A stretch of DNA of 38,369 nucleotides from an uncultured Pseudomonadales bacterium (GTDB lineage: Bacteria > Pseudomonadota > Gammaproteobacteria > Pseudomonadales > Pseudohongiellaceae): positions 1 through 38,369 of the forward strand of contig CAMYOK010000018.1 of assembly GCA_947259995.1 (NCBI GenBank). The letters run 5' to 3'. The notes under the pieces were generated by a model, which searched no databases, was not told the origin of the DNA, and saw nothing but the letters and a program-made list of their open reading frames with translations. Numbering within the stretch: the first letter of the stretch is position 1; every line of letters starts with the position of its first letter. This document shows positions 7,972 to 16,294 of the stretch, one piece after another. Position numbers and translations under genes: made by a program.

Positions 7972-8451
7972 TTATAACTCAAGATTGCCGCGAAGAGCGC
8001 GGCCTATCTGATCAGAGGCAAAACCGCGAGAAAGACAGAAACGAAATAATTTTTGCCGTGCCTTGGTATCGAGTTGGGATAGCACCGCCTGATTGCTCTT
8101 ACGGGCGATAAGTTCACCCAGATTGATGCGCCATTGCTCGTCATCGGCTTGTAAATGGGCTTGAATCTGCACCTGACTGACGCCTTTATTACGCAGCTCT
8201 TGGGCAATTAGGAGTGGCCCGAAACCGCGATTCTGGCGATAACGCACATAAGCTTCGGTGAAGCGATCATCGCTTAATAGATTGTCTTCTTCGAGTTGCG
8301 CGAGGACTTCGGGGATTAAGGCGCTATGCTCGGCGTATTTGCGATTGAGTTTATCTTGCAACTCGACCCGAGAGTGCTCGCGACGCGCCAGCAAATCCAT
8401 TGCTGAGCGTCGCAAGGTGGTTCTAAGGGTTTTCTCTGCCTGCGAAAGCAT
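7972..8451 (-). CDS. recX: RecX, RecA regulatory protein
   Basis: 159 residues, the normal size for RecX. Three-helix repeats are visible (ALDxLxRREHSRxEL type start, then VLAQLEEDNLLSDDRFTEAY, then RGFGPLLIAQELRNKGV). RecX binds RecA filaments and limits their growth. It begins 28 nt after the recA stop codon on the same strand, the usual recA-recX operon, and has AAGG 9-10 nt before the ATG. Expression should follow the SOS promoter of recA. Confidence 0.93.
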   Translation of the reverse strand: MLSQAEKTLRTTLRRSAMDLLARREHSRVELQDKLNRKYAEHSALIPEVLAQLEEDNLLSDDRFTEAYVRYRQNRGFGPLLIAQELRNKGVSQVQIQAHLQADDEQWRINLGELIARKSNQAVLSQLDTKARQKLFRFCLSRGFASDQIGRALRGNLEL

Positions 8452-8479
8452 GAAAGTGGCCTTGTGTCAGTAAACCGGC

Positions 8480-9541
8480 TTACTCGAACTCGCCCGCCTC
8501 TTCCGCTTCTACTTCTTGGTCGCCACCCTTTGACGGCGTACCAAGCAATTGTGCACGGATCTTAGATTCGAGCTCGTGTGCAATCTCAGGGTTCTCTTCG
8601 AGGTAATTGGCGGCGTTTTTCTTGCCTTGGCCAATCTTCTCGCCATTGTAGGCATACCAGGCACCAGACTTATCAACCAAGTTTGCTTTCACGCCTAGGT
8701 CGATGACCTCGCCCATGTGGTAGATGCCTTTGCCATACATGATCTGGAATTCAGTTTGACGGAAAGGCGGTGCCACTTTGTTTTTCACGACCTTCACGCG
8801 GGTTTCGCTGCCGACCACTTCGTCGCCTTCTTTGATCGCGCCGATACGACGGATATCGAGACGGACAGAGGCGTAGAACTTCAGCGCGTTGCCGCCAGTG
8901 GTCGTTTCAGGAGAGCCAAACATGACGCCGATCTTCATGCGGATCTGGTTAATGAAGATGACCAGAGTGTTAGAGTTTTTGATGTTACCCGTCATTTTAC
9001 GCAAAGCTTGTGACATCAAACGGGCCTGCAAGCCCATGTGGCTATCGCCCATGTCGCCTTCGATCTCCGCTTTCGGCGTTAGTGCTGCCACCGAATCGAT
9101 CACGACAACATCGACAGCACCGGAGCGCACAACCATGTCGCAGATCTCTAGTGCTTGTTCGCCCGTGTCTGGTTGGCTGACGAGTAGGTTCTCGACATCG
9201 ACCCCCAAATTGCCGGCGTAGATAGGATCCAGGGCGTGCTCTGCATCGATGAAGGCACAGGTGCCGCCCATACGTTGACACTCGGCAATGACCTGCAAGG
9301 TCAGCGTCGTTTTACCTGAAGACTCTGGGCCGTAAATCTCAACGATGCGGCCACGCGGCAAACCGCCTATACCGAGTGCGATGTCTAAGCCTAATGAACC
9401 AGTAGAAATTGCAGGGATCGCCTCGCGGCCTTTGTCGCCAAGGCGCATCATTGAGCCTTTGCCGAACTGGCGCTCAATTTGTGATAGCGCTGCGCTGAGG
9501 GCTTTTTCGCGGTTGTTGTCTTTCGCTGCGTCTGCGGCCAT
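8480..9541 (-). CDS. recA: RecA recombinase
   Basis: 353 residues, standard length. The Walker A motif GPESSGKTT, Walker B region [10 protein letters not shown], and the loop-L2 residues around [25 protein letters not shown] are all intact, with an acidic C-terminal tail. RecA forms ATP filaments on single-stranded DNA, drives strand exchange and triggers LexA cleavage. The longer frame from 9562 is not needed: the ATG at 9541 has AAAGGA 8 nt upstream and gives the usual short N-terminus before [15 protein letters not shown]. It is preceded by an SOS-controlled promoter and followed by recX. Confidence 0.98.
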   Translation of the reverse strand: MAADAAKDNNREKALSAALSQIERQFGKGSMMRLGDKGREAIPAISTGSLGLDIALGIGGLPRGRIVEIYGPESSGKTTLTLQVIAECQRMGGTCAFIDAEHALDPIYAGNLGVDVENLLVSQPDTGEQALEICDMVVRSGAVDVVVIDSVAALTPKAEIEGDMGDSHMGLQARLMSQALRKMTGNIKNSNTLVIFINQIRMKIGVMFGSPETTTGGNALKFYASVRLDIRRIGAIKEGDEVVGSETRVKVVKNKVAPPFRQTEFQIMYGKGIYHMGEVIDLGVKANLVDKSGAWYAYNGEKIGQGKKNAANYLEENPEIAHELESKIRAQLLGTPSKGGDQEVEAEEAGEFE

Positions 9542-9612
9542 AAGATTTTCCTTTAGACTCACTTGTCTTTTAGCTGTTCCAAGTCAGGACGACTGGTTTT
9601 CAATTGCGGATA

Positions 9613-9647
9613 ATTAAAACAGAGTATTACTGTATATTCAACCAGTG
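9613..9647 (-). promoter_or_regulatory. recA promoter with LexA (SOS) box
   Basis: Read on the minus strand, TTGAAT (9641-9636) and TTTAAT (9618-9613) are 17 bp apart, a good sigma70 promoter. Overlapping its -35 is a near-consensus LexA box: plus-strand CTGT at 9630-9633, 8 bp, CCAG at 9642-9645 (consensus CTGT-N8-ACAG, one mismatch). Binding there would block RNA polymerase until LexA is cleaved. Confidence 0.88.
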
Positions 9648-9690
9648 AAATAAAAATTTCTAAAAACTGCGGATTTACCTCACTTACGGG

Positions 9691-10221
9691 CTAGGCATTG
9701 AGTGTTTTTTCTTGTTCTTGCAGCACAGCCAACAGGCCCTCAAGCGCGGTTGTGACGCTTTGACAACGAACAGATTCGCGATCACCCTCGAACACGTGGC
9801 ACTTAGTGTGGCTTGATATCGCCAGACTAGGCTTTTGCCACGCCCACCCAAACCACACAGTGCCAACGGGCTTTTCGGCACTGCCACCATCGGGCCCGGC
9901 AATGCCACTGGTAGCCATTGCAAAGTGCGCATTCGCTTCACGTAGCGCTCCTTTTGCCATAGCCGTCACGGTTTGGGCGCTGACAGCGCCAGGCGCACCC
10001 TCCCCCTCGAATAGCTCAAGAGACGCCCCCAAAAGACGATGTTTAGCGGCATTGGAATACGTCACGAACCCGGTTTCGAACCATGCGGAACTGCCGGGGA
10101 TGTCAGTAATACAGCGGGCGAGCCAACCGCCAGTGCAAGACTCGGCAGTGCTCACTTGCCAGCCATGACGATGCAGAATCTCGCCAATTTGCGTGCTTAA
10201 TTGATAGTGCTGTTGATTCAT
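9691..10221 (-). CDS. pncC: Nicotinamide-nucleotide amidase (CinA C-terminal family)
   Basis: 176 residues. PncC removes the amide of nicotinamide mononucleotide to recycle it to NAD. The active-site segment STAESCTGG (near residue 25) and the following TGFVTYSNAAKHRLLG and TGIAGPDGGS blocks are the family hallmarks. Only the CinA C-terminal domain is present, as in E. coli PncC (about 165 aa). I use the ATG at 10221 (MNQQHYQL), which gives the family length; the frame is open to 10290 but the extra residues look unconserved. The Shine-Dalgarno is weak. It precedes recA as in many gammaproteobacteria. Confidence 0.9.
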   Translation of the reverse strand: MNQQHYQLSTQIGEILHRHGWQVSTAESCTGGWLARCITDIPGSSAWFETGFVTYSNAAKHRLLGASLELFEGEGAPGAVSAQTVTAMAKGALREANAHFAMATSGIAGPDGGSAEKPVGTVWFGWAWQKPSLAISSHTKCHVFEGDRESVRCQSVTTALEGLLAVLQEQEKTLNA

Positions 10222-10490
10222 TTTTGCGCTCACTGCGCAGGGTATGCCTGCTGCTTGCTTTGAGGATAGCAAAGAATTGCGACTTGTCATTATTCTGTCC
10301 GAGCAATGAAGCTAGCACAAGCGGATCGCGAATGCGCATCGCCGCGCGATACACCTAGCCCAAAGCCTTGATAAGCGCGGAATTGAAAGTTGCCAAGGCA
10401 CAAAAAATCACCTCTTAACATTGGTTTACGAGGCCTTGAAGGCTAGAATGCTATTTAAAATTTGAACCCGAAATGCAAGGACATCACACT

Positions 10491-12323
10491 ATGTTCCCCA
10501 TGCCTAAGGCATTCTTAGTCAATGGTTTAGCAACCCTAGCCATAACTATGCTGCCCTGCGTCGCCGCAGCGCAAACCGACAACAGCGCTTGGCAAGACGA
10601 TCTAAGCACTGTGCCAAGCAGCAGCTGGAATTATGACAAAGCCGCGCATCTGTTAGAACGTGCAGGTTTTGGTGGGACGCCTGAGCAGATCTCTGCGCTC
10701 GTTGCCCTTGGCCCACAACAAGCCGTGCGGCAATTAGTGCATTTTGAAGATGTCGATAACTCGCATTTGCAGCCCTTCGACCACTCGGGCATTCACGACC
10801 CTGGCCTGGAACCCTTTCCGCCTAGCCGCCCCGCCACCACTGAGTTGGCCAAAGCCACTGGCGAAGCGCTCGGGATCAAAGTTAAACCAGAAGGCAATCG
10901 GCGCTTGCAACCAGTGGTCAATAAGTTCTTCTATTGGCTACGCGCTAGCGTCCTAGAGACTAACCGTGTCTCCTACTGGTGGGCCAATAGGATGGTGAAC
11001 AGTAACGCGCCTCTGCAAGAGAAATTGGCGCTGTTCTGGCATGGGCATTATGCGGTCAACGAAAGCAAAGTGCGTGACTACCGCAAACTGCTCAATGAGC
11101 TTGAACTGCTCCATGAGATGGGCACTGGCAGTTTTCGGGACTTAATGGTGGCCGTCGCGCAAGACCCTGCGATGTTGTCGTTCTTGGATGCCGGTGTGAA
11201 TGTCAAAGGCGCGCCGAATGAAAACTTTGCCCGCGAGATCATGGAATTATTTACCATGGGCGTGGGCAACTACACCGAGAATGATATCCGCGAAGCAGCA
11301 CGCGCCTTTACCGGTTGGAATTATGTCGACGTAGACTTCGTGATCAATGAAGACCAACACGACGCCTCCCCAAAAACCTTCCTTGGCCGCACCGGCAATT
11401 TTGATGGCGTTGAGATTATCGACATCATCATGGAACAGGAAGTGACGGCACAGTATATTGCCGGCAAGCTCTACAAATTCTTCGTGCGCGATGAGATAAG
11501 CGAGCCCACTAAAATCGCCCTCGGCAAGGTTTTGCGTGATGCCAACTATGACGTCGCCACGCTACTCGAAACGATGTTCTTATCGAAAGACTTCTATAGC
11601 CCGGCTTCGGTTGGCACACAAATAAAGAGCCCAGTGCAATTGGCCGTCTCGAGTTATCGCAAGATGGGCTTGCAAACAGTGCCAGGTGTACCTGATTTTA
11701 ACTCGGCCACAGGTGCCTTGGGGCAATCACTGTTCCGTCCACCCACAGTGGCAGGTTGGGCCGGCGGTCGCAGCTGGATCACACCAGGCCTATTGCTAGA
11801 GCGCGGTAATTTTGCGCGCGATGTCTTGTTTCCAGACATCAATTTTGTCCCGCCCGATCGCCTAAACGGCAGTGCAGAGATTCGCAGCGTTGCCGAACGC
11901 ATTCGCCTAGGCTATGACATCACCTCAGCCACCCAGCCCTCTTCCAGCGGCGAAGGGCAAATCATGGCTGAGTCGAATATGCTGGCCGATCGGGATGAAG
12001 ACTTTAATACCCGTTATGGCAGTTTCCGCGGCTGGCAAATGGCGATAGAGCGCGTCAAGCCGATCCCCAGAGACACCGCGCAAACCAATCTTACTGCCAT
12101 GGTGCTCGCTGAAAATCTCAGCGACACCACTGAAGTGGTAGACTACTTCATCATGCGTTTCCTGCGCGTGCCGCCAAGTGCCCAGGCGCGCCAAACCCTT
12201 ATCAGCTTCCTCAACCAAGATCTAGGGACTAACGATATCGCTATCGCGCAATCTTATATGGAAGACTCACTGCGTCTTTTATTGCACCTTGTCATGAGCC
12301 AGCCTGAGTATCAATTGAGCTAA
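10491..12323 (+). CDS. Exported DUF1800 family protein
   Basis: 610 residues. Signal peptide about 1-28 (hydrophobic LVNGLATLAITMLP, cleavage near VAAAQ). DUF1800 hallmarks: AAHLLERAGFGGTPEQI near the start, 'LFWHGHYAVNESKVRD', and 'NENFAREIMELFTMGVGNYTENDI' through 'AARAFTGW'. Family function is unknown; it is almost always paired with a Tat-exported DUF1501 gene, as here 17 nt downstream. I chose the ATG at 10491 because AAGGA lies 10 nt upstream; the in-frame ATG at 10473 lies before that site. The pair likely works outside the cytoplasmic membrane. The 270 bp before it holds only promoter-like AT-rich sequence shared with the divergent pncC. Confidence 0.88.
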   Translation: MFPMPKAFLVNGLATLAITMLPCVAAAQTDNSAWQDDLSTVPSSSWNYDKAAHLLERAGFGGTPEQISALVALGPQQAVRQLVHFEDVDNSHLQPFDHSGIHDPGLEPFPPSRPATTELAKATGEALGIKVKPEGNRRLQPVVNKFFYWLRASVLETNRVSYWWANRMVNSNAPLQEKLALFWHGHYAVNESKVRDYRKLLNELELLHEMGTGSFRDLMVAVAQDPAMLSFLDAGVNVKGAPNENFAREIMELFTMGVGNYTENDIREAARAFTGWNYVDVDFVINEDQHDASPKTFLGRTGNFDGVEIIDIIMEQEVTAQYIAGKLYKFFVRDEISEPTKIALGKVLRDANYDVATLLETMFLSKDFYSPASVGTQIKSPVQLAVSSYRKMGLQTVPGVPDFNSATGALGQSLFRPPTVAGWAGGRSWITPGLLLERGNFARDVLFPDINFVPPDRLNGSAEIRSVAERIRLGYDITSATQPSSSGEGQIMAESNMLADRDEDFNTRYGSFRGWQMAIERVKPIPRDTAQTNLTAMVLAENLSDTTEVVDYFIMRFLRVPPSAQARQTLISFLNQDLGTNDIAIAQSYMEDSLRLLLHLVMSQPEYQLS

Positions 12324-12340
12324 ACAAAGAGAGTATTCTG

Positions 12341-13573
12341 ATGAACAAAAAGTCTTTGTTACTAAATCGTAGAAGATTACTAAGTGCCGGCCTCACTGGC
12401 CTTGGTTTAGGTGCGCTTGGCATGATTCCGACAGGTTTCGCACAAGCGGCACAGCAGGCTGCGGCAACCGCGCGGGCTAATGGCAAGATCCTAGTCATTC
12501 TTGAATTGTCCGGCGGTAATGACGGGCTCAACACAGTCGTGCCCTACGGTGATGATGCCTATTACCGCAATCGCCCAAACATCGGCATTGCCAAGTCAGA
12601 GCTGCGCATCATCGACGATCATTTCGGCTTTAATCCTGGCATGGCGGGTTTTGAACGGCTTTACAAAGATGGCAATATGGCCATTGTGCACGGCTGTGGT
12701 TATGACAACCCCTCTTATTCGCATTTTACTTCTATGGCCTATTGGCACACGGCGGCGCCGAATAGCGGTGACGAATACGGCTGGGTTGGCAAACTCGCTG
12801 ACACTATGGCGCCAGATGCCCCCGCTAACTTCTTAGTGAATATTGCCGAGAGCCAGTCCTTGGCGGTGCGCAGCGCGAAGCATGTGCCTGTCGTTTTCGA
12901 TGCCCCCGAGCGTTTTATGCGCGAGGCGTTCTTCGAAGAGAAAGAAGCCCTAGCCCAACAGGCAGAGCTCACTGGCACGGGCAATGCTAGCCAAAGCTTT
13001 TTGCATGGCATCGCGCGCAGTGCTAGTGATGCTTCAACGTTAGTGCGCGAAGCCTGGGCGAATTATAATTCACCTGTGGACTATGGCATTACGGGATTGG
13101 ATCTGCCCAAAGTCGTCTCCTTACTCGAAGCGGGCATGCCGACCAATCTTTACTATGTGTCCTACCGCAATAATGCCTTCGATACGCACGTATTCCAGAA
13201 CGATCTGCATCAGCGCCTATTAACTTACACCTCCGACGCAGTTTCGGCGTTCATGCTCGACCTCGAGCGTATAGGCCGTGCCGACGATGTAATGCTGATG
13301 ATCTTCTCGGAATTTGGCCGCCGCGTCCCTGAAAATGTGAGCTTAGGCACCGACCATGGGGCTGCGAACGCGATGTTTGTAGTGGGCTCGCAAGTCAAGG
13401 GCGGACATTACGGCGAGCTGCCAAGCCTGACGAACCTAACTGAAGGTGAAAACTTGCAATACACCACCGACTTCCGCCGCGTTTATCAAACGATGATGCA
13501 AGGCTGGTTAGGGCAGCAAGACACGAGCAATATCCTCAATGGCCGCTTCGAAGGCTTTGATATGTTTATCTAG
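12341..13573 (+). CDS. Tat-exported DUF1501 family protein
   Basis: 410 residues with a clear twin-arginine signal, NRRRLLSAGLTGLGLGA, cleaved near FAQA. The mature part begins KILVILELSGGNDGLNTVVPYGDDAYYRNRP, the DUF1501 opening, and ends with FSEFGRRVPENVSLGTDHGAANAMFVVG, the conserved C-terminal block with His and Asp residues like those of the alkaline phosphatase/sulfatase superfamily, to which DUF1501 is distantly related. Substrate unknown. Tat export suggests folding, perhaps with metal, before transport. The gene follows DUF1800 by 17 nt with AGAGAG upstream of the ATG and ends at a bidirectional terminator. Confidence 0.9.
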   Translation: MNKKSLLLNRRRLLSAGLTGLGLGALGMIPTGFAQAAQQAAATARANGKILVILELSGGNDGLNTVVPYGDDAYYRNRPNIGIAKSELRIIDDHFGFNPGMAGFERLYKDGNMAIVHGCGYDNPSYSHFTSMAYWHTAAPNSGDEYGWVGKLADTMAPDAPANFLVNIAESQSLAVRSAKHVPVVFDAPERFMREAFFEEKEALAQQAELTGTGNASQSFLHGIARSASDASTLVREAWANYNSPVDYGITGLDLPKVVSLLEAGMPTNLYYVSYRNNAFDTHVFQNDLHQRLLTYTSDAVSAFMLDLERIGRADDVMLMIFSEFGRRVPENVSLGTDHGAANAMFVVGSQVKGGHYGELPSLTNLTEGENLQYTTDFRRVYQTMMQGWLGQQDTSNILNGRFEGFDMFI

Positions 13574-13583
13574 TGCAGGCAAT

Positions 13584-13624
13584 AAAAAAGGTGGCAGCCG
13601 AGAAATCAGCTGCCACCTTTTTTT
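13584..13624. terminator. Bidirectional terminator between convergent genes
   Basis: A 15-bp stem (13584-13598 with 13609-13623; core ggtggcagc/gctgccacc) is flanked by A's on the left and T's on the right. It can end both the DUF1501 transcript (plus) and the protease transcript (minus, stop at 13640). Confidence 0.9.
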
Positions 13625-13639
13625 GTGCCCGACTACGTT

Positions 13640-16093
13640 TTAGATTGGGTCACCCGGTGGCATTTGCAGGCCTTGCCCTGGCGTTGCGTCATCGCCACGT
13701 TGCTGCCAACGTCTAATTTTGGCCGCTGCACTGCTTTGATAGGCACTCGCATTTCTTTGCCCTTCCAACTGCACTGCAAGTTTATCGAGTCGATCCGCTA
13801 GCACCGCCGCGGCCTCTGGCGAGGTATCGGCACTGCTCGCTTGCAACATCATTTCATCAATGGTGACACGTTGCACCACATGCAAGACTTCTTGTTGATA
13901 CTCAGAATCTGGGGTGCGTGCTTCCCATGTGACCTCTAGCAAGCGATCGATCACCTCCTCTAAGTCTGGGTAATCCCCCATACTGCCGTAGGCAATAAGC
14001 CTTGCCATACGCTCGGGGTGCAGAATTTGCTGCACCGTCAAGCTGACAGAACCCTCTGCAGCACCGAGCGGGTCAAATAATAAGCCAGTACGCCCAGGAA
14101 ACGCTTCTCCCTGATTGTGTCGACGTGCCGTTGGTGGCAACAACGCGAGTGTCTCAACGGGCAGAGTCAGGAAGTCCACATCAAGTGTGGACAATACAGT
14201 CTCTAAAGCATCGCGCTGTTCATCCCCCTCAATAATTGTGAAAGGGGTTTGACCATCCCCTCTTAAGGTATAGAAATAGTTAGCGCCGCCAATGCTCTGC
14301 GCTGCCGAGTTCAATTGGAAACGGTGGTGCATATACAGCGGTAACAACACATACTGTAAGTCCGAGGTAGGCTCGCCATTGCGGATCAAAGCTTCGCTGA
14401 AATTCTCAAGCCCAATACGACGCACTTCGATCTCATGCTTGAGTTGATCGACTAAGTTAGCCCCGTTGTCCCAAACCCCTGCGAACTGATGCCCCGCACC
14501 GCGGAAGTTGTTGTTGTTGTGATCCATGAATAGAAGGCCACGGTCGATACTCTCCTGCACAATACTTTGCAGTGCCTCTGCTTCATTAGTGCCGGGCAAG
14601 AACTGCTCGTAAGCATAACGCACTGACAATTTGTCGTACTCGCCAATACGCTGCACATAGGCATTGGATAGATCCAATTCACCCGCCTCGGTGATCTCAA
14701 CTAATGGCGCGGGGTAATCCATGACGCTTTCCCGGCCTGTCGCGCTAGCGATATAATTATGTGGAAAGCCTAGGGTGTGCCCTACTTCATGGGCAGAAAG
14801 TTGGCGCACGCGATCAAGCGCCATATTCACCGACGCCATATTGTTGTCTGCCACTTCCCCCAGATACTCAAACCCTGGCACCAAGCCTTGTCCGTGTAGA
14901 TAATCTTGCCGCAGTCGCAAGCTCCCTAGATTGACGTTGCCTTTAATAATCTCTCCTGTGCGCGGGTCGGTGACCGAAGCCCCATAGGAGTAGCCACGTG
15001 TGCGACGGTGCGTCCAATGAATCATGTTATAACGGATATCTTGTGGGTCGGCACCTTCAGGCAATTCACGCACTTGAAAGCCATTGATGAACCCTGCCGC
15101 TTCATAGGCATCGTTCCACCAACTTGCGCCCTCTATCAAGGAGCTTTTTACTGGCTCAGGTGTCCCTGAATCCACATAGTAGATAATCGGCTCAATCGGC
15201 TCTGAGCGTGCGGCGGTTGGGTCCTTTTTCTGCAGGCGATGTCTTGAGACAAGTCGAATCTGCATGTCATCACCGATATCGGCGCTATAGTCTTGCACCG
15301 TTGGTCCGTTTGTTCCAATTCTTGGGTCTGCCAAACGAATGCTGTAGTTGTCGTCAGGAAGTTTCACAAACGAGTGGTGCTGACGCAAAGTGACAGATTC
15401 ACCTGAGGCGGCGACAGAATTAACGAGATTTCCAGGATTACTGCTCGCGAAGGTTAAACTCACTTCGACTTCAACGTTCTCAGGAAACACCTTGGTGCTT
15501 TCTAAATAAAAGGCACTGCGACTCTTATCTAGGCTGTAAGTGCCTTGGTTGCGACGAGAAATATTGCCAATCACATTGCGTGCATCACGCAGGAAAAAAT
15601 CAGTAGCATCTACTAGTACGCTATCGCCACTTGCCGCAACGATATCAAACCCCCAAAGGGTCGATGGTGCGAATGCATCTCTTACCGCTTGGCGCTCTAG
15701 CGGATTGTCACTACGCGCCACATAACGGTAGTTCGGCTCGGTTAATAATACCCGAGGCCCAACCCGTTTGGCTGCCAACACATAGGTGCCGCCTAACTGA
15801 CCACGGTCGATGCCTACCGGGTTAGACCCTAAACCTGACCCCATTGATATTTGATAAAGAAACTCTGTATCGAGCTTGTCGATCTCCCAGTACATTTTGC
15901 CACTGCTGTTGTCCCAATACAGATTAAAATACCCTTGCATGGCTGTGGTACCAGAAACCTTGTCTGCAATAGCGGGCAAGCCTTGAGCGCTGGCAATATT
16001 CGTGAACAGAAACAGTGCGAAAAATACTGCAAAACACCTACTCAATGCGCCAAAACTGCGCAACATCCCTTTTATTGAACCACAAAGAGTCAT
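13640..16093 (-). CDS. Exported zinc-dependent metalloprotease, metzincin-like (DUF4953/DUF5117 type)
   Basis: 817 residues. N-terminal signal peptide (hydrophobic FAVFFALFLFTNIASA, cleavage about residue 36). An N-terminal DUF5117-like beta-rich region precedes the catalytic part. The zinc site HEVGHTLGFPH (about 431-441) gives HExxHxxGxxH, and a Met-turn candidate, SVMDYPAP, follows about 14 residues later; both are metzincin features. The family is common in marine Gammaproteobacteria and Bacteroidetes; the natural substrate is not known. The start has GAGG about 9 nt upstream. It is monocistronic, ending at the shared bidirectional terminator. Confidence 0.87.
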   Translation of the reverse strand: MTLCGSIKGMLRSFGALSRCFAVFFALFLFTNIASAQGLPAIADKVSGTTAMQGYFNLYWDNSSGKMYWEIDKLDTEFLYQISMGSGLGSNPVGIDRGQLGGTYVLAAKRVGPRVLLTEPNYRYVARSDNPLERQAVRDAFAPSTLWGFDIVAASGDSVLVDATDFFLRDARNVIGNISRRNQGTYSLDKSRSAFYLESTKVFPENVEVEVSLTFASSNPGNLVNSVAASGESVTLRQHHSFVKLPDDNYSIRLADPRIGTNGPTVQDYSADIGDDMQIRLVSRHRLQKKDPTAARSEPIEPIIYYVDSGTPEPVKSSLIEGASWWNDAYEAAGFINGFQVRELPEGADPQDIRYNMIHWTHRRTRGYSYGASVTDPRTGEIIKGNVNLGSLRLRQDYLHGQGLVPGFEYLGEVADNNMASVNMALDRVRQLSAHEVGHTLGFPHNYIASATGRESVMDYPAPLVEITEAGELDLSNAYVQRIGEYDKLSVRYAYEQFLPGTNEAEALQSIVQESIDRGLLFMDHNNNNFRGAGHQFAGVWDNGANLVDQLKHEIEVRRIGLENFSEALIRNGEPTSDLQYVLLPLYMHHRFQLNSAAQSIGGANYFYTLRGDGQTPFTIIEGDEQRDALETVLSTLDVDFLTLPVETLALLPPTARRHNQGEAFPGRTGLLFDPLGAAEGSVSLTVQQILHPERMARLIAYGSMGDYPDLEEVIDRLLEVTWEARTPDSEYQQEVLHVVQRVTIDEMMLQASSADTSPEAAAVLADRLDKLAVQLEGQRNASAYQSSAAAKIRRWQQRGDDATPGQGLQMPPGDPI

Positions 16094-16185
16094 ATCAATC
16101 GCCTCGGCCTAGAAACAAGCCATTTAGTAGAATTGTCGGGTGATTAAATCGCGAAGAAACGCATGCAGATTAGCACTAAGATCGA

Positions 16186-16219
16186 TTTTTTTAAAACAGA
16201 ATTATTGGTTTTAAAAAAA
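16186..16219. promoter_or_regulatory. AT-rich 12-bp inverted repeat
   Basis: tttttttaaaac (16186-16197) and gttttaaaaaaa (16208-16219) are perfect inverted repeats with a 10-nt loop. It lies between the end of the hybrid kinase gene and the start of the protease gene, both on the minus strand, about 95 bp before the protease ATG. It could be a weak terminator for the kinase or an operator for the protease. Confidence 0.35.
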
Positions 16220-16294
16220 CCCTACGCTAATCACGAGCAACCATGGGGTCGGCCACAAGCAATTAGAATAGGGTTCAAAGAATGGATGCTTTCC

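Noticed and set aside
8717..9221. Overlapping plus-strand reading frames within recA
   Set aside because: They are antisense shadows of a highly conserved gene, with no ribosome site or recognisable protein features.
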